A DNA stretch of 45,972 bases from assembly GCA_902610845.1 (NCBI GenBank), contig CACLXJ010000006.1, positions 1 to 45,972 on the forward strand, read 5' to 3'. Position numbers and translations under genes: made by a program. A model generated the notes under the pieces. The model had not been told where the DNA came from. It made no database searches and saw nothing but the letters and a program-made list of their open reading frames with translations. Each line of letters begins with the position of its first letter. Position 1 is the first letter of the stretch. Source of the DNA: an uncultured Alphaproteobacteria bacterium. Lineage in GTDB: Bacteria > Pseudomonadota > Alphaproteobacteria > HIMB59 > GCA-002718135. Below, one piece after another: positions 27,857 through 37,277 of the stretch.

Positions 27857-28787
27857 AGTACTAATATCAGATCCACTAGATAACATTGCATCTGAAATTT
27901 TAACAAATAATAACATTTCAGTTGATACAATAACAAATTTATCTACAGAAGAATTAAAAAAAATAATTGATAATTATGATGGTTTAATCATTCGTTCTGC
28001 AACTAAAGTGCGAAAAGACATAATTGATTCTCTTTCAAATTTAAAAATTATAGGCAGGGCTGGAGCAGGAGTAGATAATGTTGATGTTGAAGCTGCTAAA
28101 AATAAAAATATAATTGTAATGAATACTCCAGGAGGAAATACAAATGCTACAGCAGAACATACAATTGGTTTAATTTTTGCCTTACAAAGAAAAATTACTG
28201 TTGCCAATGAGACAACTCATAAAGGTCTTTGGGAAAAAAAGAAATTAAAAGGAAATGAAATTAAAGGCAAGAAAATTGGTATCGTAGGTTTTGGTAATGT
28301 AGGTAAAAGAGTTGCAGAAATTTCTAATGTATTGGGAATGCACGTTTCAATATTTTCTTCATACTTTAAAACAATTAATGATAGCTTTCCTGAATATAAT
28401 TCTTGTTCTATCGATGAGATTGTAAAAGGCTCAGATATAATTTCATTTCACTGTAAACCCAATAATGATGGAAGCCCCATTATGAATAAAAATCATCTAT
28501 CATTGATGAAAAAAAATTGTATCATTATCAATACCGCTAGAGGTAACCTAGTTGATGAAGATGACCTTAAAAATGCTCTAGAAAAAAATGAAATTAAAGG
28601 TGCAGCGTTAGATGTGTTTAAAAATGAGCCTTTAGAAGAAAGTGGTTTTTATAATTTAGATAATATAATTTTAACTCCACATATTGCTGCATCAACTGAT
28701 GAAGCCCAAATAATAGTAGCAGAAATGGTTGCTAATCAATTTGTTGAATTTTTTAATAATAAAAAAATTATAAATTCAGTTACTTAA
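27849..28787 (+). CDS. serA: D-3-phosphoglycerate dehydrogenase (short form, no ACT domain)
   Basis: 'MPKVLISDPLDNIA', 'IGRAGAGVDNVDVEAAKNKNIIVMNTPGGNTNATAEH', 'NTARGNLVDEDDL', 'TPHIAAST'; start corrected to ATG at 27849. Confidence 0.88.
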   Translation: MPKVLISDPLDNIASEILTNNNISVDTITNLSTEELKKIIDNYDGLIIRSATKVRKDIIDSLSNLKIIGRAGAGVDNVDVEAAKNKNIIVMNTPGGNTNATAEHTIGLIFALQRKITVANETTHKGLWEKKKLKGNEIKGKKIGIVGFGNVGKRVAEISNVLGMHVSIFSSYFKTINDSFPEYNSCSIDEIVKGSDIISFHCKPNNDGSPIMNKNHLSLMKKNCIIINTARGNLVDEDDLKNALEKNEIKGAALDVFKNEPLEESGFYNLDNIILTPHIAASTDEAQIIVAEMVANQFVEFFNNKKIINSVT

Positions 28788-30639
28788 TAAAAATTTCAGT
28801 TAAATTTTCTAGGTAAGCTGACGGATTTGAGAGAATATTTCCATCTAAGATATTAGCTTGATCTAAAAGTAAATTTGAAGCTTTTTTATGGTTAATTTTT
28901 GTTAAATTTTCAGATAAATTTACTATCATTGGGTGATTAGGATTAATCTCAAGTATTTTCTTTGAAACTGGGGTTTTTTGATTATGCATTTTCATCAGTT
29001 TTTCCATGTTTATATCCATCCCAGCTTCTTCAGCAACAAGGAGAATTGGGCTTTTAGTTAGTCTTTCAGATACAATAACATCAGAGATAGTTTCTTTTAG
29101 TTCTGTTTTAAGTATGTTAATTAAATCATTGATTTTACTATCAATTTCTTTTTTACTATCATCTTTTTTATTTGATTCCTCACCAACTTTTGAAACGTCA
29201 ACCCTGCCCTTTGATATTGATTTAAATTCAAAATCTTTAAATTTATTTACATTTTGTATCCAAAATTCATCAACTGCATCAACCATAAACAACACTGGTA
29301 TTTTTTTTTCATTGAAAACCTCTAATTGAGGGGAGTTTTTAATGTGATCTTTATCTGTATTAGCAAAATAATATATTTCTTTTTGATCTTTAACCATCAA
29401 TTTAATGTATTCCTCAAGTGATATTTTTTTTTCGCTTAAAGAATTTTCCAACCTTAATAAAGGGAGTATTTTTTCATGATGATCATTATGTTCGTATAAT
29501 CCTTCTTTCAGAACTGAACCAAAATTATTCCAAAACGTTTCAAATTTATTTTTTTCTTTTTTTGCTAAACTACCAATCTCACTTAAAATTTTGTTTGTGA
29601 TACCTTTTTTTATTTTTGTAATAATTGGATTATTTTGGAGCATTTCTCTACTTATATTGAGAGAAATATCTTGAGAGTCCACTACCCCTGGAATGAAACG
29701 CAGCCAGTTAGGAATTATATCTTCACAATCATCAGTAATAAAAACTTTTTGAACATATAATTTTATTTTATTTTTCTTATCAGCATTAAATAAGTCCATA
29801 GGTTGGTTAGTTGGAAAATAGAGTAAGGCTTTATAACTAATTACACCTTCAGCATTATAGTGAATAGTTTTTAAAGGATCATCAAAGTTAAATGAAATAT
29901 TATTATAAAATTGCTTATAATCTTCCTCTTTTATATCTTTCTTTTCTTTCAACCATAATGGACTACCTTCATTTATTTTTTCTTCTTTTTCTTTATCATC
30001 CAGGTCCTTAAGATATATTGGAAAAGGAATATAATTTGAGTATTTAGTTATTATTGATCTTAAACGAAAAGAATCTAAGAATTCATCAGCATCCTTTTTG
30101 ATATTCAGCGTAATACATGTTCCTCTTTTATCTTTCTTAGCTTCTTCAATGGTATAACTATCTTTTCCATTAGACGACCAAAGATTTGTTTCTTCATTTT
30201 CAGCATCTTTAGAAAGCACATCAACATTATCAGAAACCATGTATGAGGAATAAAAACCAACACCAAACTGTCCAATTGCAGAAATATCATTACTTTTTTT
30301 ACTTTTCATCGCTTCAATAAATTTACTGGTACCTGATCTTGCAATAGTTCCTAAATTATCAATGAGTTCATTTTTAGACATTCCAATTCCATTATCCTCA
30401 ATCTCAATAATTTTTTTCTTTTTAGAAACTCGGATATTAATTTTTAAATCTTTTTCATTTTTTAGAAGATTTTTCTTCGAAAGTGATTGATATCTTAATT
30501 TTTCACAAGCATCTGCAGAGTTAGATATTAGTTCTCTTAGAAATATTTCTCTTTCACTATAAAGAGAATTAGCAACAAGATCTAAAAGCTTACTAACTTC
30601 AGCTTGAAATGTTAAATTTTCTTTAGTTTTTTCTGCCAT
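28780..30639 (-). CDS. htpG: Hsp90 chaperone HtpG
   Basis: 'LLDLVANSLYSEREIFLRELISNSADACEKLRY', 'IEDNGIGM', 'IGQFGVGFYSSYMVSD'. Confidence 0.98.
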   Translation of the reverse strand: MAEKTKENLTFQAEVSKLLDLVANSLYSEREIFLRELISNSADACEKLRYQSLSKKNLLKNEKDLKINIRVSKKKKIIEIEDNGIGMSKNELIDNLGTIARSGTSKFIEAMKSKKSNDISAIGQFGVGFYSSYMVSDNVDVLSKDAENEETNLWSSNGKDSYTIEEAKKDKRGTCITLNIKKDADEFLDSFRLRSIITKYSNYIPFPIYLKDLDDKEKEEKINEGSPLWLKEKKDIKEEDYKQFYNNISFNFDDPLKTIHYNAEGVISYKALLYFPTNQPMDLFNADKKNKIKLYVQKVFITDDCEDIIPNWLRFIPGVVDSQDISLNISREMLQNNPIITKIKKGITNKILSEIGSLAKKEKNKFETFWNNFGSVLKEGLYEHNDHHEKILPLLRLENSLSEKKISLEEYIKLMVKDQKEIYYFANTDKDHIKNSPQLEVFNEKKIPVLFMVDAVDEFWIQNVNKFKDFEFKSISKGRVDVSKVGEESNKKDDSKKEIDSKINDLINILKTELKETISDVIVSERLTKSPILLVAEEAGMDINMEKLMKMHNQKTPVSKKILEINPNHPMIVNLSENLTKINHKKASNLLLDQANILDGNILSNPSAYLENLTEIFIK

Positions 30640-30740
30640 TTTTGAAATTTAAGCATTCATATCTATAATTCAATAGTAAGCAATAATTTTTTGCCACATT
30701 TAAAGCTATATATGTAAAAGTTATGGTATTTAGATTTATA

Positions 30741-31355
30741 ATGAAATTTGATAATTTTTTAAAAATATCCTGCATTACATTGTTATTTTTATATGCATGT
30801 ACTTCAAATCAGTTAACAAATACTGCTGATAGTTGCATAATTTTTGATGAAAAGAAAAGCTGGTATAAAGCAACTAAAAATTCTTATGATAAATGGAATA
30901 CCCCAATTGCATTCCAATTAGCAGTTATAAAACAAGAATCATCTTTTACTCAATTTGCAAAACCGAAAAGAAAAAAATTTTTAGGTTTAATACCAACCTC
31001 TAGACCATCAACTGCTTTTGGTTATGCGCAAATAACAAATCCTACTTGGGATTGGTATAAGAATAAAACTGGAAATCAAAATGCATCAAGGGCAAATTTT
31101 AAAGATGTAACTGATTTTATTGGATGGTACACAACACAGTCGGAAAATATGATTGGAATTTCAAAAAATGATTACTATAATCAATATTTAGCATATCATG
31201 AAGGTCAAAACGGATGGTCGAAAGAGACATTTAAAAGTAAAGATTGGTTGATTGATGTTGCTAAAAATGTAGAAAGAAATACTAAGATGTTTAATAAACA
31301 ATTAAAACAATGTGAAGAAAAGCTGGATAAAAAAGGTTTCTTCGGAATACTATAA
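30741..31355 (+). CDS. Lytic transglycosylase (SLT-like) lipoprotein
   Basis: Lipobox-like 'LLFLYACTSN'; 'FQLAVIKQESSF...AFGYAQITNPTWDWYK'. Confidence 0.8.
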   Translation: MKFDNFLKISCITLLFLYACTSNQLTNTADSCIIFDEKKSWYKATKNSYDKWNTPIAFQLAVIKQESSFTQFAKPKRKKFLGLIPTSRPSTAFGYAQITNPTWDWYKNKTGNQNASRANFKDVTDFIGWYTTQSENMIGISKNDYYNQYLAYHEGQNGWSKETFKSKDWLIDVAKNVERNTKMFNKQLKQCEEKLDKKGFFGIL

Positions 31356-32533
31356 TGCCAATTTTAAACAGTATAAATCAAATGCAAGGTAAGATGACAG
31401 AATGGCGTCAGGATTTACATAAAATTCCTGAGATAGGTCTTCAGGAATTTGAAACATCAAAATATATCAAAAATAAGCTAAAAGAATTTAACATTAAATT
31501 TAAAGATGGTTATGCCAATACAGGTGTTGTTGCTTGGGTAGATGGTAATGAAGTTACTAATGATAAGACAATTGGTTTAAGAGCAGATTTTGATGCTCTT
31601 CCTATGCCAGAACAAAATGAATTTAATCATAAGTCTAAAAATAAAGGTATGATGCATGGTTGTGGCCATGATGGTCATACCACAATGCTTCTTGGGGCAG
31701 CAAAATATCTAAGTGAAAATAATAATTTTAATGGAAGGGTATATTTCATTTTTCAACCAGGAGAAGAGGGTTTTGCTGGAGGAGAAAAAATGATTCAAGA
31801 TGGTATGTTTGATGATTTTAAAATTGATGAAGTTTATGCACTTCATAATTGGCCTGAGTTACCCTTAGGTACGTTTGGTGTAAATAGTGGACCGATGATG
31901 GCAGCAGTTGATGAATTTGATATTACTGTTAAAGGAAAGGGTGGTCATGCTGCATCACCTCATCTAGCAATTGATCCTGTGGTAATTTCTGCACAAGTTA
32001 TTTCTGCTGTTCAAACAATTATAAGTAGATCCACAGATCCTGTTGATAAAGCTCTCATAAGTATTACAAAAATTAATGCTGGTACCGCCTATAATGTAAT
32101 CGACGATCAAGTTAAAATGGGTGGAACTATTAGAACTTTTCGAAGAGAAACACGAGCATATATAGAAAAAAGATTAAATGAATTATGTAAAGGTATAGCG
32201 GATGCACATGGTGCGGAGATAAAAATTGTTTTTGATTTAGTTAATAAATATCCACCTACTATAAATTCAAAAGAAGAAACAAATTTTGCAGCAAGTGTAG
32301 CTAAAGATTTAGTTGGTGATGACAAGGTTATAACTGATATTGATCCGTCAATGGGAGGAGAAGATTTTTCATATTTGTTAGAAAAAAAACCTGGTTCATA
32401 TCTTTATCTTGGTCAAGGAGATGAAGAACATAGCGCTCATTTACATACAACAAAGTATGATTTTAATGATAATTTATTACCCATTGGTGTAAATTTTTGG
32501 GTGGACCTTGTTCAAAAATACTTTTCTAAATAA
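31355..32533 (+). CDS. M20 family amidohydrolase (N-acyl amino acid/hippurate hydrolase-like)
   Basis: 'MTEWRQDLHKIPEIGLQEFETSKYI', 'GCGHDGHTTMLLGAA', 'FIFQPGEEG', 'PSMGGEDFSYLLE'. Confidence 0.93.
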   Translation: MPILNSINQMQGKMTEWRQDLHKIPEIGLQEFETSKYIKNKLKEFNIKFKDGYANTGVVAWVDGNEVTNDKTIGLRADFDALPMPEQNEFNHKSKNKGMMHGCGHDGHTTMLLGAAKYLSENNNFNGRVYFIFQPGEEGFAGGEKMIQDGMFDDFKIDEVYALHNWPELPLGTFGVNSGPMMAAVDEFDITVKGKGGHAASPHLAIDPVVISAQVISAVQTIISRSTDPVDKALISITKINAGTAYNVIDDQVKMGGTIRTFRRETRAYIEKRLNELCKGIADAHGAEIKIVFDLVNKYPPTINSKEETNFAASVAKDLVGDDKVITDIDPSMGGEDFSYLLEKKPGSYLYLGQGDEEHSAHLHTTKYDFNDNLLPIGVNFWVDLVQKYFSK

Positions 32534-32542
32534 TCTTAATTG

Positions 32543-33304
32543 ATGTTAAATCTCAGTGCGATTTATTCAATAATCGCATTTAGAATAAAAGAATTTCTAC
32601 AAGAGTATCATTATTCTTTATTAGCCCCTCTAACTACAAATCTTTTATTTATATTAGTTTTTATAACAGTAGAAAATTACTACTCACTTTCTATGGATTC
32701 TGGTTCTTTCGTTGAATTTATTGCTCCTGGATTAATCATTATGATCGTTGCTCATGAAAGTTACGATAATTCATCTGCTACTTTAATTCATATGAAGCAA
32801 ATTGGTTCTTTAGATGATTGGTTAATGGCACCTATTTATAGGATTGAAATATTAATATCTTTAATATTCACATCTCTTATTATTGGAATTATTTTAGCAT
32901 TATTTAATTTTTTAATATTTACATTTTTAATAGATATTGAAATTTATAATTTTTTTTATTTTTTTTATTACCTATTTTTAGTTATAATATTTTTCTCATG
33001 TTTAGGATGCTTCGTAGGAATAATTTTTAATTCTTGGGATTCGCAAAGTACATTCTCAAGCTTTTTTGTTGCGCCAATTAATTTTTTATCAGGAACCTTT
33101 TTTTCAATAAATTACCTTCCTGATAATTTGAAAGCTATACTTTTATATAATCCTTACTATTATGTTGTAAGCTTTTTTAGGAATTCATTTAATGATGAAT
33201 TTTCATTTAATTTAGTTGAAAATATCTTTATAATATTTTTTATTTTATTAACTTTGATTATTACATCATTTATTTTTTTCAGAGGTTATAAAATTATTAA
33301 ATGA
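32543..33304 (+). CDS. ABC-2 type transporter permease
   Basis: Six TM segments; 'FVEFIAPGLIIMIVAHESYDNSSATLIHMKQIGSLDDWLMAPI', 'PINFLSGTFFSINYLP'. Confidence 0.85.
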   Translation: MLNLSAIYSIIAFRIKEFLQEYHYSLLAPLTTNLLFILVFITVENYYSLSMDSGSFVEFIAPGLIIMIVAHESYDNSSATLIHMKQIGSLDDWLMAPIYRIEILISLIFTSLIIGIILALFNFLIFTFLIDIEIYNFFYFFYYLFLVIIFFSCLGCFVGIIFNSWDSQSTFSSFFVAPINFLSGTFFSINYLPDNLKAILLYNPYYYVVSFFRNSFNDEFSFNLVENIFIIFFILLTLIITSFIFFRGYKIIK

Positions 33305-33894
33305 TTGATGTTATTTTTAATTTTTTACTTCAATTTGATTTATTAATTAAAAATAATTTAGAATTATCTTTAATTTTATATTTTTTATTTTCATTTTTGT
33401 TTTTTACTTTTTCTCTACCTGGTAGTTTAATAATTATACTTGCATCAAGTTTCTTTTTTGGATTTATTACGGGTTTTATAATTAATATAACAACTATTGT
33501 TTTAGGTAGTTTATGTTTTTTTCTTTTTTTTAAAAATATATTTAAAAAATATTTTAATAAACAAATTGAAAAATTTAGTGATAAATTAAATAAGATTATT
33601 AAAAAATCATCTTTTGAATACTTAGTATTATTACGTCTTATCTTTGGGGTACCATTATTTATTCAAAATTTATTTTTATCAACATTAAAAATTTCTAAAA
33701 CTAAATTTATAATTTCATCTTTTATTGGTTTCACCCCTTATTTTCTACTTTTTTCATTTATTGGAAATCAATTTTCTGATCTTATTGAAGTTAAAGAGTT
33801 TCAGCTAAGTAATATTTTATCATTTGAATTAATTTTAATTTTTTTAATATTAATTATTTTTTTATTAATTAGAATTTTTTTTAAATTTAAATAA
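33301..33894 (+). CDS. VTT/TVP38-TMEM64 (SNARE-associated/DedA-like) membrane protein
   Basis: 'SLPGSLIIILASSFFFGFITGFIINITTIVLGSLCFFLFF', 'LRLIFGVPLFIQNLFLSTLKISKTKFIISSFIGFTPYFLLF'. Confidence 0.8.
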   Translation: MIDVIFNFLLQFDLLIKNNLELSLILYFLFSFLFFTFSLPGSLIIILASSFFFGFITGFIINITTIVLGSLCFFLFFKNIFKKYFNKQIEKFSDKLNKIIKKSSFEYLVLLRLIFGVPLFIQNLFLSTLKISKTKFIISSFIGFTPYFLLFSFIGNQFSDLIEVKEFQLSNILSFELILIFLILIIFLLIRIFFKFK

Positions 33895-34270
33895 ATAGCT
33901 TTTTAAATCTAATTGAAATGAATAATAAATAAATTGTAACAATTATTGCGGAATAAATAGTTATATCAATAATTATTAAATTATTTGCAGAAAATTCATT
34001 TGCTATTCTTGAATATATTAAAGCAGAAGTCTGAATTATAGATGTAACAATAATAACATTGAGTAATTTAATTGAACCTTTTGTATTTAAATAGATCATA
34101 AAAAGACCAATAAATAAAAGTCCTGTTATAGCTCCCCCCAGATTTCTTAGCCAAGCTATATTGGTTGTTTCAGCAACAGTTAAATTTACAAAACTATATG
34201 GAAAAAATAAAAAATATATTCCATAAATGAGAGAAAATATTGATAAAAATAATATACTTAGTTTGATCAT
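33887..34270 (-). CDS. Hypothetical membrane protein (DUF4345-like?)
   Basis: Four hydrophobic segments; 'WLRNLGGAITGLLFIGLFM'. Confidence 0.6.
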   Translation of the reverse strand: MIKLSILFLSIFSLIYGIYFLFFPYSFVNLTVAETTNIAWLRNLGGAITGLLFIGLFMIYLNTKGSIKLLNVIIVTSIIQTSALIYSRIANEFSANNLIIIDITIYSAIIVTIYLLFISIRFKKLFI

Positions 34271-34338
34271 CTATTAAAAACTATCTATTAAGATATAATT
34301 AGTATTGCAAATTAATTTTTACTAAATATAGAAAATAT

Positions 34339-34572
34339 ATGTTCCAGTTGTTAATAGTTTTAATCGTTATTGTGATTATTTTATTTATTTTGAGATCGAG
34401 AGCCAAATCTCAATATAATAATTATGGTAATTTCTATAGAAATTTAATTTTAATAGTCATAATTGGAGGTTTAATATTTTTCCTTGCCACTGCAGGCAGG
34501 TTTTTAATACCTCAGTTATTGAATCTTATTAAAGTAGGATTGCCATTCTTAACAAAATTAATTGGAATATAA
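34339..34572 (+). CDS. Small hypothetical membrane protein
   Basis: 77 aa, two TM segments; stop/start overlap with the next gene (TAATG). Confidence 0.55.
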   Translation: MFQLLIVLIVIVIILFILRSRAKSQYNNYGNFYRNLILIVIIGGLIFFLATAGRFLIPQLLNLIKVGLPFLTKLIGI

Positions 34573-35435
34573 TGAAATATTTTTCAATAAATGATTTACC
34601 ATTAAATGATGAAATGATTAATTTTTGGAATAATAACGGATATTTAGTTATAGAAAATTTCAACACAAATAAAGAATGTGATAAATTAATGGAACGATCA
34701 TCATATCTTATCGAACAAAATAATTTTAATAATCAAAAATCTATTTTTGATACAGTCAATCAAGCTCATAATGATGATAGTTATTTTTTAGAATCAGGAG
34801 ATAAAATTCGTTTTTTCTTTGAAGAAAAAGCAAATCTAAATGATGATAACATAGTAGAAAATAAACATTTTATTGTAAATAAAATTGGTCATGCTTTGCA
34901 CGACTTAGATAAAGTTTTTTATAACTTTTCTCATAAACAAAAACTTCAAGATATTGCTTTATCGCTTGGTTTCTCAAAACCAAAATTACTCCAATCAATG
35001 TATATTTTTAAGCAACCTAAAATAGGTGGTGAAGTAGTTTGCCATCAAGATTCTACTTTTTTATATACTGAGCCAGAAAGTACTATCGGTTTCTGGTTTG
35101 CATTAGAAGACGCAAATAAAACGAACGGATGTTTACAAGTTGCAAGTGGAGGTCATAAAGGCCCATTAAGAAAACTTTTTAAAAAAGTAGACGGTAAAAT
35201 GCAAATGATAGATTTAAATGATGACCCATTTCCTGAAACTGATACTTTTGTAGAAGTAAAAAAAGGATCACTTGTTTTATTACATGGTAGACTTCCTCAT
35301 TATTCATGTGAGAACACAAGTTTAAAATCAAGACATGCTTACACAATTCATGTTATTGATAATAACAACGAATATCCTCAATGGAATTGGTTACAAAGAT
35401 CTTCAATACCTCTTAAAAGTTTTATTAATGACTAA
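34572..35435 (+). CDS. Phytanoyl-CoA dioxygenase family protein, PHYHD1-like Fe(II)/2OG oxygenase
   Basis: 'GGEVVCHQDSTFLYTEP' (HxD), 'FWFALEDANKTNGCLQV', 'GSLVLLHGRLPHYSCENTSLKSRHAYTIHVID' (distal His/Arg). Confidence 0.9.
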   Translation: MKYFSINDLPLNDEMINFWNNNGYLVIENFNTNKECDKLMERSSYLIEQNNFNNQKSIFDTVNQAHNDDSYFLESGDKIRFFFEEKANLNDDNIVENKHFIVNKIGHALHDLDKVFYNFSHKQKLQDIALSLGFSKPKLLQSMYIFKQPKIGGEVVCHQDSTFLYTEPESTIGFWFALEDANKTNGCLQVASGGHKGPLRKLFKKVDGKMQMIDLNDDPFPETDTFVEVKKGSLVLLHGRLPHYSCENTSLKSRHAYTIHVIDNNNEYPQWNWLQRSSIPLKSFIND

Positions 35436-36372
35436 AAAAATAATTTTAGATTGTGATCCAGGTCATGATGATGCTGTAGCAATAATGTTAGCTGCTTCTT
35501 CTAAAGAGATTGAAATACTGGGTATCACCTGTGTTGGTGGAAATAGTGGTTTAAATAATACTGTAAATAACGCTCTTAAAGTTTGTACGTTAATTGAAAG
35601 AACGGACATCAAAGTTTACTCTGGTGCAAATAAACCTATTCATTATGAATTATTTACAGCTGAATATGTGCACGGAAAGACGGGATTAGATAAAAAAGGT
35701 GATCCTATAATAATAGATATAAATTATAAACCTCAGGAAAAACATGCAGTTGATTTCATAGTAGAAACTTGTAAATCTTCAACAGAGCAAATTTATTTAT
35801 GTCCAACAGGACCTCTTACAAATATTGCCTTAAGTTTAAAAAAAGATCCGTCTATTAAAGAAAATATAAAAGAAATAGTTTTTATGGGTGGAGCTGCTAT
35901 GTGCTTAGGAAATACCACACCTTCAGCTGAATTTAATATTTATGTGGATCCACATGCGGCTAATATTGTTCTAGAATCAGGCATTCCTTTAACAATGATG
36001 GGTTTAGATGTTACTCATCAGGTAAATGTAAATTCAAAAATTATCAAATCAATGAATGAAAATAAAAATAAAAGTTCTAAGTTTTTTGGAGAACTAATGG
36101 AATTTTATACAATATTTCATAAAGAATTGTACGAAACTGAGGAAACGCCTCTGCATGACCCATGTGTCATTGCATATTTATTAGATCCATCTATTTTTAG
36201 TGGAAAAGAAGTTAATGTCACAGTTGAGGAAAATTCTGAATTAACAAGAGGGGAGACTGTTGTTGATTGGCTTGGTGTTACCAAAAGACTATCAAATTGT
36301 TTTGTGATACATGAAGCTAATGATGAAAAATTTTTTAAATTACTTAAAGATAAATTGTCGTTGTTACCTTAA
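35428..36372 (+). CDS. Ribonucleoside hydrolase (IunH family)
   Basis: 'KKIILDCDPGHDDAVAIMLA' (DxDxGxDD), 'PTGPLTNIALSLK', 'MGGAAMCLGNTTPSAEFNIYVDPHAA', 'LHDPCVIAYLL'; start corrected to ATG at 35428. Confidence 0.95.
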   Translation: MTKKIILDCDPGHDDAVAIMLAASSKEIEILGITCVGGNSGLNNTVNNALKVCTLIERTDIKVYSGANKPIHYELFTAEYVHGKTGLDKKGDPIIIDINYKPQEKHAVDFIVETCKSSTEQIYLCPTGPLTNIALSLKKDPSIKENIKEIVFMGGAAMCLGNTTPSAEFNIYVDPHAANIVLESGIPLTMMGLDVTHQVNVNSKIIKSMNENKNKSSKFFGELMEFYTIFHKELYETEETPLHDPCVIAYLLDPSIFSGKEVNVTVEENSELTRGETVVDWLGVTKRLSNCFVIHEANDEKFFKLLKDKLSLLP

Positions 36373-37277
36373 CTATAAAAATTCTTTGCAATCTTCCCAG
36401 CTAAATTTGCATTATTAATAATTAAAGATACATTGGCATTTAAAGTTTCATTTTTTGATTGTTCGTTAATTTCTTTAATAAGAAATGGTGTTAATTCCTT
36501 TCCGCTAATATTATTTCTATCAGCTTTTATTGTTGCATTATTAATCCATTTTTCAACATCATTTTTTTTCAGTGCTTTTTCTAATGGAACTTTGTTAAAT
36601 ATGAGAATTGATTTTTTATTTTCTACATTCTCATTGAGTTTTAAAAAAGAAGAAATTTCATGAATTTCATCAAATTTATTATCAACTCTATTTTCTGTTT
36701 CTTCATACCAAAAACCAGGCATATAATTTGTTTGATAACCAATTCTTGTAATTCCTAAAGTTTCAAGAAGCTCATTTGTTTTACTTAAATCTAAAATAGA
36801 TTTAGCACCACTACAGATTACAAAATTTGAATTTTCAGAAAGTGCATATAGGTCTGCCGATACATCATTTGTATTTTCAGCATTTAAATGTACACCACCA
36901 ATTCCGCCTGTTGCAAAGAATTTTATTTGAAATTTAGAAGCTATTGAAATCGTACTTGCTACAGTTGTAGCTGCATTTTCTTTATTAAATATTGATAAAT
37001 TTATATTGTGGTTAGAAACTTTTTGTACATTTTTATCTTTTGCTAATAATTCAATATCTTCATGTGATAATCCGATTTTAACCTTACCTTTGATTATTCC
37101 TATTGTTGCAGCAACCGCACCATTATCTTCAACTGCCTTTATAGATTCATTTGCAACTTGAATATTTTCTGGATAAGGCAATCCATGACTAATCAATGTA
37201 CTTTCTAGAGCTACAATTGGTTTTTTTGAAGTAATTGCTTCATGAACTTTCCTACTTACTTCAAAGATATTTTTCAT
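36369..37277 (-). CDS. psuG: Pseudouridine-5'-phosphate glycosidase
   Basis: 'VALESTLISHGLPYPENIQVA', 'GIIKGKVKIGL', 'FFATGGIGGVH', 'VVICSGAKSILDL'-type motif, 'RIGYQTNYMPGFW'. Confidence 0.95.
   Translation of the reverse strand: MKNIFEVSRKVHEAITSKKPIVALESTLISHGLPYPENIQVANESIKAVEDNGAVAATIGIIKGKVKIGLSHEDIELLAKDKNVQKVSNHNINLSIFNKENAATTVASTISIASKFQIKFFATGGIGGVHLNAENTNDVSADLYALSENSNFVICSGAKSILDLSKTNELLETLGITRIGYQTNYMPGFWYEETENRVDNKFDEIHEISSFLKLNENVENKKSILIFNKVPLEKALKKNDVEKWINNATIKADRNNISGKELTPFLIKEINEQSKNETLNANVSLIINNANLAGKIAKNFYS

Noticed and set aside
29006-29329. 107-aa plus-strand ORF inside htpG
   Set aside because: Antisense to a strongly supported HtpG; S/L/I-rich composition typical of shadow ORF.
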